Origin: Erythrobacter sp. NAP1
Lineage (GTDB): Bacteria; Pseudomonadota; Alphaproteobacteria; Sphingomonadales; Sphingomonadaceae
Length of the DNA stretch: 64,000 nucleotides
NCBI RefSeq assembly: GCF_000152865.1
Contig: NZ_CH672390.1
Location: forward strand, 2,893,468 to 2,957,467
Direction: 5' to 3'
This document shows, piece by piece, positions 17,350-25,403 of this stretch. How positions within the stretch are numbered: the first letter of the stretch is position 1; the number at the start of each line of letters is the position of its first letter. A program made the translations under genes and the position numbers. The notes under the pieces were generated by a model. The model did no database searches. It saw only the letters and a list, made by a program, of their open reading frames with translations, and was not told the origin of the DNA.

Positions 17350-19659
17350 TTAGAATTCGAAGACAGCTTCGACACCGATGTTCCGTCCGCGCTGAAGCGG
17401 CGAGAAGGTGCCTGCGCCGGGCAGCGGATCGAACGGACGGTTGATGCCGTTGGAAAGCGGACCGCCGAACGGGATCTGCGTATCGCCGCCGACCTGCACT
17501 TCGTCGAACAGGTTGCGACCGTAGATCGAGAAGCTGAGGCCATCCATCGGCGTGTTCCAGGTGATGTTGGCTTCAAGGTTGCTGATGTCCTGAACGAAAC
17601 CGCGGTTGTCGTCGGTGTAGGCGAACTCATCGCGGTACTGGTAGTTCACGCGGGTGATGACTTCGCTGTCGCCGAGGAACAGTTCGTGCAGCAGGCCGAC
17701 GCCCCAGGTTACTTCGGGAACGCGCGGCAGGCGCAGGTCGAGGTCGGTATCGTTGATCACGCCATCGCCCGAAATGTCGAACAGGATCTCGTCATACTCG
17801 TCGTCGATGATCCCGATGTTCGCGGTGAACAGCAGGTTGTCGGAAACACGCATGCGCGCTTCGGCTTCGAAGCCGGTGATGGTTGCATCAGCGGTGTTGA
17901 AGATCGACTGAGCCACACCCGAGACCGGGTCCGACTGGTTCACTTCGCGCTGCATGTCCTCGATCTTGGTGATGTAGGCTGCAACGTTAAGCGTGAAGGC
18001 GCCGTCCTCGGTCTGGAACTTGCCGCCGATTTCGAAGTTGTCGACCTGCTCTTCCCCGAAGAAGAAGTTGAAGCCAGGCTGCGCAACGATCGCTTCGAAC
18101 GCATTCGCGTTGGTGATGCGGAAGTTGTAGCCGCCCGAACGGAAGCCGCGGGTCCAGTGACCGTAGACCTGGCTGTTCGCGAATTCGTACTGGACACCCA
18201 GCTTCGGCGACACGTTGCGGAAGCGAACTCGGTCGGAAAAGCCGTTGTTCTCGGTAGGAATGAACGGATTGACGCCAGTGGTCGGGCAGGTCTGATCCAC
18301 TACCGAGCAAGCCGGGCGAGGACGCACATAGGTGACGTCTGCATCCTTGGTTTCCTGGCTCCAGCGGATACCGCCGATGACCGAGAAACTGTCGGTGAGG
18401 TAGAACTGGCCGTTCGCGAAAACGCCGAGCACTTCATGTTCCTGACGGCCGCCGCCGAAGAACGAGAGCGGCGTCGAGACCGGAATGTCGCGCACTTCGG
18501 TGTAAGCAAGCGTCTGGTCGAAGTAGAAACCGCCAACCGTGAGGTCAAAGTTGTCGGTCGACACGGCGTAGCGGATTTCGTTCGAAATCTGATCCTGCTC
18601 GGTTTCGGTGTTCGAGTGGAACAGGAACAGGGTGGTCGCGTCGATGTCGGCGTCCGTTTCCGCGCTGTAGTCGCGGTAGCCGAAGATGTTGGTCAGCGTG
18701 CCCGGTCCGATATCCAGCTCTGCGGTAAGCGAGGTGGTGAGGATCTCGGTCGAGTAGGAACCGGCATTGTCGATTGCGAAGTCGAAGCTGTCGCGCTCGA
18801 AGATGCCGCGGTTCTGTGCAGCCGGGCCATCACCGGTCGAATCGAAGTAGTCGACCTTACCCGTCAGCGTGAGATCGCCGAGACGCGCTTCGAGAGCGCC
18901 GCGAACGATGTAAGTCTCTGCCTGGCCGAAGTTCGAGCCGTCGAACTGGTTCTCGAAGTAGCCGCGATCGTTGTTGTAGTAGCCTGCAACCTTGAACAGC
19001 AGCTTGTCTTCGATGATCGGGCCCGAAAGCACGCCGCTGGCGGTGTAGTTTTCGCCGCCGCGACCGCCGTCGACGGGGCCGTCGACTGCTGCGCGGAACT
19101 TGCCGCGGAAATCTTCGGTCGGGCTGGTCGTGTTGATCAGAACCGCACCGCCGGTCACGTTGCGACCGAACAGGACGCCTTGCGGACCGCGAAGAATCTC
19201 GACGCTTTCAAGGTCGAAGATGTCGAACACGACGCCGCCATTGATGCCGAGATAGACGCCATCGACGAATACGCCGACGGTCGGATCAATCGACGGGATC
19301 GACGAGTTGATGCCGAGACCACGGATCGAGAAGTTCGCGGTGCCGCGGCTGGTGCCGATCTGGTCGAGCGATACGTTGGGAGCCTGGAAGGTGAGGCCCT
19401 GGACATCGCGGACCTTGAAGGCTTCGAGCGTATCTTCGTTGAAGGCGGTCACTGCGAGAGCGACGTCCTGAACGTCTTCCGGGTCACGCGTCTTGGTGCC
19501 GGTAACGACGATATTGCCGATAGAGTCGAGCGAGCTGGTGCGCTGCTGCGTCTGCTCTTCATCGGTCTCGTTGGTTTGGGCAAGGGCTGCAAAGGGAGTA
19601 GCAGCGCACGAGCAAAGCAGAAGCGCGGCCAGCGACCGCGCCGGGGTCTTGTAAGTCAT
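17350..19659 (-). CDS. TonB-dependent outer-membrane receptor
   Basis: 769 residues from the ATG at 19659 (AGGAGAGGAAA just upstream). Signal peptide ends near ALAQ; a plug domain with IVVTGTKTR and NFSIRGLG motifs follows (about 45-170), then a 22-strand barrel ending in the aromatic outer-membrane signal EAVFEF. The barrel type resembles sphingomonad receptors for plant or algal compounds and siderophores. No specific substrate gene flanks it, and no sigma/anti-sigma pair is adjacent. Transport needs TonB-ExbBD encoded elsewhere. Confidence 0.95.
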   Translation of the reverse strand: MTYKTPARSLAALLLCSCAATPFAALAQTNETDEEQTQQRTSSLDSIGNIVVTGTKTRDPEDVQDVALAVTAFNEDTLEAFKVRDVQGLTFQAPNVSLDQIGTSRGTANFSIRGLGINSSIPSIDPTVGVFVDGVYLGINGGVVFDIFDLESVEILRGPQGVLFGRNVTGGAVLINTTSPTEDFRGKFRAAVDGPVDGGRGGENYTASGVLSGPIIEDKLLFKVAGYYNNDRGYFENQFDGSNFGQAETYIVRGALEARLGDLTLTGKVDYFDSTGDGPAAQNRGIFERDSFDFAIDNAGSYSTEILTTSLTAELDIGPGTLTNIFGYRDYSAETDADIDATTLFLFHSNTETEQDQISNEIRYAVSTDNFDLTVGGFYFDQTLAYTEVRDIPVSTPLSFFGGGRQEHEVLGVFANGQFYLTDSFSVIGGIRWSQETKDADVTYVRPRPACSVVDQTCPTTGVNPFIPTENNGFSDRVRFRNVSPKLGVQYEFANSQVYGHWTRGFRSGGYNFRITNANAFEAIVAQPGFNFFFGEEQVDNFEIGGKFQTEDGAFTLNVAAYITKIEDMQREVNQSDPVSGVAQSIFNTADATITGFEAEARMRVSDNLLFTANIGIIDDEYDEILFDISGDGVINDTDLDLRLPRVPEVTWGVGLLHELFLGDSEVITRVNYQYRDEFAYTDDNRGFVQDISNLEANITWNTPMDGLSFSIYGRNLFDEVQVGGDTQIPFGGPLSNGINRPFDPLPGAGTFSPLQRGRNIGVEAVFEF

Positions 19660-19713
19660 CAATTTCCTCTCCTGACGTAGGGGAAAACGCGTCTAGAAAA
19701 TCAGTAGCGCAAA

Positions 19714-19732
19714 CGCAACCTATTTGGTTGCG
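19714..19732. terminator. Short hairpin between glnD and the TonB receptor
   Basis: A 7-bp stem (CGCAACC / GGTTGCG) with a 5-base AT loop in the 117-base gap downstream of glnD. A T-rich but interrupted tail follows on the minus strand. It could be a weak terminator. Confidence 0.45.
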
Positions 19733-19776
19733 CGCTTGTCGAATGTGGTCGGCGCTTTGTCCGATTGGCCACAGTC

Positions 19777-22551
19777 TTACGCGTTTTCGTGCAGCCTTTG
19801 TCGCTGGTCGCTCGCCGCGTCGAGCAGGCTTGCCTCAATCTCTGCGAGGCGTTCGGGCGCGGTTACTTTCGAACCCGTCAGATCTGTCACATAGAACGTG
19901 TCGGCTGCGCTCTCGCCATAGGCGGTGATGTGAGCGGACTGGACGATCAGGTTCGCCTTGTAGAGCGCATGGGCAAGCCGATTGAGCAGCGCCGGGCGAT
20001 CTCGGGCGGTGACTTCGATGACGGTGAAGTGGTTCGAGGCCGAATTGTCGAAATTGACCTGGGGAGCCACGGCGAAGGCCTTCGCCCGAGAATGAGCGAG
20101 CGGACGAGCGGCCAGCTTTGGCACGAGTTCTACCTGCGCGAGCAAGGCGTCGCGGATACCCTGTTTCAGGCGGGCAATCTGGGTTTCTTCGCGAAATGGC
20201 TTCGCGTGAAGATCCTGAACCAGAAAATTGTCGATTGCATAGCCGTTGAGCGCGGTGTGAATGCGCGCATCGATGATGTTCGCGCCCGCCAGGTGAATGC
20301 CTCCGGCGATGCGATAGAACAGGCCCGGATGGTCGGCGGCGATCACGCTCACCAGTGTTGCGCCGCGTTCCTCGTCCACCTCGCAATGGATCGAGAGGTG
20401 CTCCTCTATGCGTCTGGCTTCCTCGTACTGGATGAGGTTCTTGGCGATGATGTCGACCGGCTCGGCGATCCAGAAAGCATCGGCCAGGATTTCGCCTACC
20501 TGTTCCACCAGATAGGCCTTGTCGCCAAGCGCGCCGGCCACCGCTTCGCGCTTGGCATTAACCTGTGCCTTGCGACCCTTTCGCTTGTGCCCGAGGCGCA
20601 GGCGCTCCTGAGCCGCGTCGTAAAGCTCGCCCAGAAGCTGTCCTTTCCAGCTGTTCCACGTGCCCGGCCCCACAGCGCGGATGTCGACACAGGTCAGGAT
20701 CGCAAGGTTGCGCAGCCTTTCGAGCGAGCGGACCTCGCCGACGAAATCCTCAATCGTCTTGGGGTCGGTAAGGTCGCGTTTCTGCGCGGTCGAGCTCATC
20801 AGCAGATGTTGCAGGACGAGCCATTCGACCAGCTCGGTCTCTTTCTCATCAAGCCCGAAACGCGGGCACAGCTTTGTCGCCACCTGCGCGCCGAGAACCG
20901 AATGGTCTCCGCCGCGGCCCTTGGCAATGTCGTGCAGCAGCACCGCGACATAGATCGCGCGGCGCGAGGCGACCTTATGGATCTCGCGGGTGGCGCGCGG
21001 ATGGTCTTTCTCGAGCAGGCCGCGTTCGATCTGCGAGAGCAGACCGATGGCCCGGATCGTGTGCTCGTCGACAGTATAGTGGTGATACATGTCGAACTGC
21101 ATCTGCGCGTTGACCTTGCCAAAGTCGGGCACGAAGCGACCGAAAACGCCCGCCTCGTTCATCCATCGAAGCGCCGTTTCGGGATCCTTGCGGCCACCCA
21201 GAACGTCGAGAAACAGCGCGTTTGCACGCTTGTCGCGGCGCACCTCGGCATCAATCAGCTTCGCATCGCGGTCGGCCTGGCGCATGGTTTCCGGGTGGAT
21301 TTCAAGGCCCTCGGCCTCTGCTATCTGGAAGATTTCGATCAGGCGGACCGGATCGTCCTCGAACCACTTGTCACCCGGAGCCTTGATCCGCCCGCCTTGC
21401 ACCACGTAGCCCTTGAGGTAGCGCGGCTTGGCGCTCCACCCGGCGAAAAAGCCCGTGCGCGTGCGTTTCTTGGCGTGCTCATCATCGAGGTGAGCCAAGA
21501 AGACGCCGGTCAGGCTGCCGACGCGTTTCGCTTGCAGGAAGTAGTACTGCATGAAGCGTTCGACCGCGCTTTTGCCGGGGCGATCGGCGTAGTTCATGCG
21601 CTCGGCAATCTGGCGTTGCAGGTCAAAGGTCAGGCGATCTTCCGCGCGGCCCGTTAGCACATGCATGTGGCAGCGCACGGCGAGCAGGAACCCCTCCGCG
21701 CGGCGAAAACTGCGATATTCAGCCGCAGTCAGCAGGCCGACATCGACCAGATCGGCGGCGCTTTCGACGCGGTGCATGAACTTGCCGATCCAGTAGAGCG
21801 TCTGCAGGTCGCGCAGGCCGCCCTTGCCCTCTTTCACATTGGGTTCGACGACGTAGCGGCTGTCGCCCATGCGCTTGTGCCGCTGGTTGCGCTCTTCGAG
21901 TTTCTGCGTGAGGAACTGGCGTTCGTTGCCGCGCGCGACTTCGGCCCAGAAACGCTGGCGCAGCTCCTCGTATACGTCCTGATCCCCCCACACGAAGCGA
22001 CCTTCGAGCAGCGCGGTGCGGATCGTCAGGTCCTCTTTCGCCATGCGCATGGTGTCGGCGACAGTGCGGCTCGAATGGCCGACCTTGAGGCCGAGATCCC
22101 ACAGGAGGTAGAGCATCGCCTCGATCACCTGCTCGCACCAGGGCGAGCGCTTCATCGGAGTGATGAAGGCGATGTCGACGTCCGATTGCGGCGCCATTTC
22201 CGCGCGGCCATATCCGCCGACAGCGACAATCGCGAGGCGCTCTGCAGTTGTGCGGTTGCCGGCGGGGAAGACGTGTCTGGTCACGTAATCATGAATCACG
22301 CGGATCAGCTGATCGGTCAGGAAAGCATAGCCGACCGTGATCTCGTGCCCGGCTGAAGGCTTCTCGATCAGCCGGTCCTCAAGCTCGCTGCGCCCGTCGG
22401 CGAGCGCAGTTTGCAGCAGTTTGAGGATGTGCGGGCGCGCCTTGTCGTCATGCTCGTCGCACAGCGCGGCGATGTTACCCGTCAGCGCGCGCCGGTCGAT
22501 AATGGCGCGCTGGCGAGGGACGCGGCGACTGGGAAGGCTCCAGTCAGTCAC
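19777..22551 (-). CDS. glnD: [Protein-PII] uridylyltransferase GlnD
   Basis: Bifunctional nitrogen sensor that adds UMP to PII at low glutamine and removes it at high glutamine. 924 residues with a GTG start (GAGGG seven bases upstream). Domains in order: nucleotidyltransferase with GGYGRAEMAPQSDVD (about 107-125), the GlnE/GlnD linker, an HD phosphohydrolase with LLHDIAKG (about 515-525), and two C-terminal ACT domains (about 725-800 and 835-910) that bind glutamine. All key motifs are intact. No PII gene is adjacent. Confidence 0.97.
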   Translation of the reverse strand: MTDWSLPSRRVPRQRAIIDRRALTGNIAALCDEHDDKARPHILKLLQTALADGRSELEDRLIEKPSAGHEITVGYAFLTDQLIRVIHDYVTRHVFPAGNRTTAERLAIVAVGGYGRAEMAPQSDVDIAFITPMKRSPWCEQVIEAMLYLLWDLGLKVGHSSRTVADTMRMAKEDLTIRTALLEGRFVWGDQDVYEELRQRFWAEVARGNERQFLTQKLEERNQRHKRMGDSRYVVEPNVKEGKGGLRDLQTLYWIGKFMHRVESAADLVDVGLLTAAEYRSFRRAEGFLLAVRCHMHVLTGRAEDRLTFDLQRQIAERMNYADRPGKSAVERFMQYYFLQAKRVGSLTGVFLAHLDDEHAKKRTRTGFFAGWSAKPRYLKGYVVQGGRIKAPGDKWFEDDPVRLIEIFQIAEAEGLEIHPETMRQADRDAKLIDAEVRRDKRANALFLDVLGGRKDPETALRWMNEAGVFGRFVPDFGKVNAQMQFDMYHHYTVDEHTIRAIGLLSQIERGLLEKDHPRATREIHKVASRRAIYVAVLLHDIAKGRGGDHSVLGAQVATKLCPRFGLDEKETELVEWLVLQHLLMSSTAQKRDLTDPKTIEDFVGEVRSLERLRNLAILTCVDIRAVGPGTWNSWKGQLLGELYDAAQERLRLGHKRKGRKAQVNAKREAVAGALGDKAYLVEQVGEILADAFWIAEPVDIIAKNLIQYEEARRIEEHLSIHCEVDEERGATLVSVIAADHPGLFYRIAGGIHLAGANIIDARIHTALNGYAIDNFLVQDLHAKPFREETQIARLKQGIRDALLAQVELVPKLAARPLAHSRAKAFAVAPQVNFDNSASNHFTVIEVTARDRPALLNRLAHALYKANLIVQSAHITAYGESAADTFYVTDLTGSKVTAPERLAEIEASLLDAASDQRQRLHENA

Positions 22552-22593
22552 AGCGTCCCTCGCTTAAGCGAATAGGCGCGGCAGGCCCCGATA

Positions 22594-24312
22594 TCAGGCA
22601 GCGGCAAGCTGCTTTGTGTAGGCTTCGCGCAAGCTCTTCTTGTCGATCTTCTGGGTGCCGAGGCGTGGGAGCGGTTCATCGGTTACCCAGATATGCTCTT
22701 CGAGTGGCACCTTGAAGGGGGCAATGCGCGACAGCAGGAATTCGCGCAATTGCGCAGCGCTGACGGCATCGCGTCCGTTCTTCACGCGGAAGATCGCGGC
22801 AGGCACTTCGCCCATGCGCTCATCCGGCAGGCCAAAGACCGAGCATTCGGCAATGTCGTCATGCGCGTAGATCGCATCTTCGACCTCGATGCAGGTGATG
22901 TTCTCGCCGCCGCGGATGATGATGTCTTTCTTGCGGTCGACGATGAAGAGGTAGCCGTCCTCATCGACATAGCCGAGGTCGCCGGTGCGGAAGAACTGGT
23001 CGTCGGTAAAGGCGGCCTTGGTGGCTTCTTCGTTGTTCCAGTAGCCGCGGAAATTGGCGACAGACCGGATGCAGACCTCGCCGACCTTGCCCTGTTCGAC
23101 GTGATTGCCATCGTCGTCGAGGATGCCGAGTTCTACCATGGGCTGTGACGGACGTCCGGTCGAACCGGGCTTGGCGAGGTAGTTCTCGTTGAAGTTGCCG
23201 CAGCCGACCGCATTCGTTTCGGTGAGGCCGTAACCAAGCAGCGGGAACCCGCCGGGGAAGGCTTCCTTGATCTTGGTGACATGCTCGACCGGGCGCGGCG
23301 CGCCGCCAGCAGCAAAGCTCTTGCACGCAGACAGGTCGTACTTCTCGCGGTTCGGATGGGTTGCGATCTCGTAGCTCATCAGCGGCACGCCGACGAAATA
23401 GGTGACCTTTTCCGCATCCATCAAACGCAGCGCTTCTTCCGCATCCCACTTGGGCATGAGGACGAGCTTGCGAGCAATCGCGTAGCTTTGAAGGAAGAGC
23501 GGCACTTCGCCCGTCACGTGGAACAGCGGCACGGCGACCAGCGCGCAAGGCTGTGCGCTCACGTCCTCCCCCCGGCTTTCGAGCAGGATCTTGGCCATCG
23601 CGCTCTGGCTGACATAGCTCATGACGCCTGCGACAACGCCGCGGTGATCTGACCAGGCGCCTTTGGAATTGCCTGTCGAACCCGAAGTGTAGAGGATCGT
23701 CGCAAGATCGTCAGGACCGAGCTGTCCCAGCATCTGCATCGCAACCGAGCTTGCCTGATCAGCTGGAGCTTTCCAGACATTGGCAAGGCCTTCTGCCGGC
23801 GAATTGTGGTCCATCATCACCAGCTTTGCGCCGTGCTCGGTTCCTTCAAGGCGCTTGGCTCGGCCCGCATCGGCAAGCACGATCTTGCACTCGGCAAGGC
23901 GGATACCATAGGCGAGTTCTTCCCCGCCCCAAAAGCCGTTGAGCAACGTCACGCAACCGCCGGCCATCGCGATGCCCATGTACGCGATCATCCAGTTGGC
24001 CGAATTGCGGGCCGCGATGCCCACGCGGTCGCCTTTCTCGATGCCATGCTCGGTCACGAGGCTTTCCGCGACACACATCGCAGCGCCATAAGCTTCGCCG
24101 AAAGTCAGACGAACATCGCCATCGACGATGAAAGGCACGTCCTTATGCTCGTTGCAGAAGTGCGCGAAATAGTGCGCGAGCGTGGGCGGTGCGACCGTGA
24201 ATGCGGGCATCGAGGTTCCGTCACGCTCATACGGCGTCGTGTGGAACGGCTGACCTTCCTTGGTCAGTTCTGCCATGATTGCTTCAAGTGCATTGTCCAG
24301 CTGTGTGGGCAT
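22594..24312 (-). CDS. AMP-forming acyl-CoA synthetase / ligase 1
   Basis: Activates a carboxylic acid to its CoA thioester through an acyl-adenylate. 572 residues from the ATG at 24312 (AAGGAGAG eight bases upstream; the frame extends further but without support). Adenylate-forming motifs: P-loop YTSGSTGNSKG, YGLTETNAVG, TGDLGYVDEDGYL, RKKDIIIRGG and a C-terminal catalytic Lys in RLGTQKIDKKSLR. Family members include medium- and long-chain fatty acid ligases; the acid used here cannot be told. Divergent from lgt over a 215-base gap containing the palindrome GATACG-G-CGTATC at 24492-24504. Confidence 0.92.
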   Translation of the reverse strand: MPTQLDNALEAIMAELTKEGQPFHTTPYERDGTSMPAFTVAPPTLAHYFAHFCNEHKDVPFIVDGDVRLTFGEAYGAAMCVAESLVTEHGIEKGDRVGIAARNSANWMIAYMGIAMAGGCVTLLNGFWGGEELAYGIRLAECKIVLADAGRAKRLEGTEHGAKLVMMDHNSPAEGLANVWKAPADQASSVAMQMLGQLGPDDLATILYTSGSTGNSKGAWSDHRGVVAGVMSYVSQSAMAKILLESRGEDVSAQPCALVAVPLFHVTGEVPLFLQSYAIARKLVLMPKWDAEEALRLMDAEKVTYFVGVPLMSYEIATHPNREKYDLSACKSFAAGGAPRPVEHVTKIKEAFPGGFPLLGYGLTETNAVGCGNFNENYLAKPGSTGRPSQPMVELGILDDDGNHVEQGKVGEVCIRSVANFRGYWNNEEATKAAFTDDQFFRTGDLGYVDEDGYLFIVDRKKDIIIRGGENITCIEVEDAIYAHDDIAECSVFGLPDERMGEVPAAIFRVKNGRDAVSAAQLREFLLSRIAPFKVPLEEHIWVTDEPLPRLGTQKIDKKSLREAYTKQLAAA

Positions 24313-24527
24313 GCGTGTTTCTCTCCTTGGTCTCGCCTCTTCACGGGGCGAAGTTGTCCTCTTCGATGCCGCAATCGGGGTTAGCGGCATCCCCTTGTCT
24401 CTCATCAGGCACGCCTGTCGGGTTTTGTCCGAGACACTTTCCCCCGGCCCCTTGCTGTGCCACAAGCCGCTGCAACGCATAAGGCTGCGTCGATACGGCG
24501 TATCATTACCATTAAGAGGTTCCATCC

Positions 24528-25403
24528 GTGCTGTCACTACTTGCTGCAAGCGGCGGCGCTGCTGACCCGATCTACTGGTCCGATTTGGGTCTAAGCCCCT
24601 ATTTGTTCGAGATTGGCGGGTTCCAGCTGCGATATTATTCGCTCGCCTACCTGCTCGGCGTGGTGTTCGCTTATTGGCACCTGTCGAAGATGATCAAGGC
24701 ACCCGGCGCGCCCATGGCTCAGCGGCATGCGGACGACCTGTTTTTCTACTGCACGCTCGGCGTCATCATCGGCGGACGGCTGGGATATTCGATCTTCTAT
24801 CAGCCCGACCTCTGGTCGAACCCGCTTGATGTTCTCAAGCTGTGGGAAGGCGGGATGAGCTTTCATGGCGGGCTGATCGGTGTGCTGGTCGCGATCGCCT
24901 GGGTGTCGCGCAGCGGCAACCTCTCCTTCTTGCGCGTGTGCGACTATATCGCGGTCAACGTGCCGATGGGGATGCTGCTTGGGCGTCTTGCGAACTTCAA
25001 CAATGGCGAATTGTGGGGCCGGGTGAGCGATGTCCCTTGGGCGATGGTGTTCCCGCGCGCTGGCGAAGTCGCTCGCCACCCAAGTCAGCTTTACCAGGCA
25101 GGTCTTGAAGGCCTCGCGCTGCTGATCATCCTGATGCTGCTGTTCTGGAAGACGAAGGCGCGGTATCGACCGGGTCTGCTGGTGGGCATCTTCACGCTCG
25201 GAATGGGGCTTGCGCGCTTCATTAACGAATTTTTCCGCGAGCCCGATGCACAACTGGCTGACTTTGCCGCGCGAACCGGGCTATCGATGGGTCAATGGCT
25301 AACAATACCCCTGATACTGATTGGATTGATTGTCACGATCTACGCCGTGACGAGGAAGCCCGTGGGAACCGGAGCGACGAGCGCGGCGACCAATCCGGCC
25401 TAG
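24528..25403 (+). CDS. lgt: Prolipoprotein diacylglyceryl transferase
   Basis: Inner-membrane enzyme that attaches diacylglycerol to the lipobox cysteine of prelipoproteins. 291 residues, GTG start with AAGAGG eight bases upstream, about seven membrane segments. Signature motifs: YYSLAYLLG, GGRLGY, MSFHGGLIG (essential His) and the Lgt signature GRLANFNNGELWGR. It supplies the lipid anchor for the many lipoproteins encoded in this window. The downstream methyltransferase frame begins inside its last 109 bases. Confidence 0.97.
   Translation: MLSLLAASGGAADPIYWSDLGLSPYLFEIGGFQLRYYSLAYLLGVVFAYWHLSKMIKAPGAPMAQRHADDLFFYCTLGVIIGGRLGYSIFYQPDLWSNPLDVLKLWEGGMSFHGGLIGVLVAIAWVSRSGNLSFLRVCDYIAVNVPMGMLLGRLANFNNGELWGRVSDVPWAMVFPRAGEVARHPSQLYQAGLEGLALLIILMLLFWKTKARYRPGLLVGIFTLGMGLARFINEFFREPDAQLADFAARTGLSMGQWLTIPLILIGLIVTIYAVTRKPVGTGATSAATNPA

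Noticed and set aside
17686..19680. 664-residue plus-strand frame opposite the TonB receptor
   Set aside because: Shadow of a GC-rich gene in the complementary frame; no signal peptide, no domain, and the minus-strand receptor is unmistakable.
19765..21657. 630-residue plus-strand frame opposite glnD
   Set aside because: Antisense shadow of glnD.
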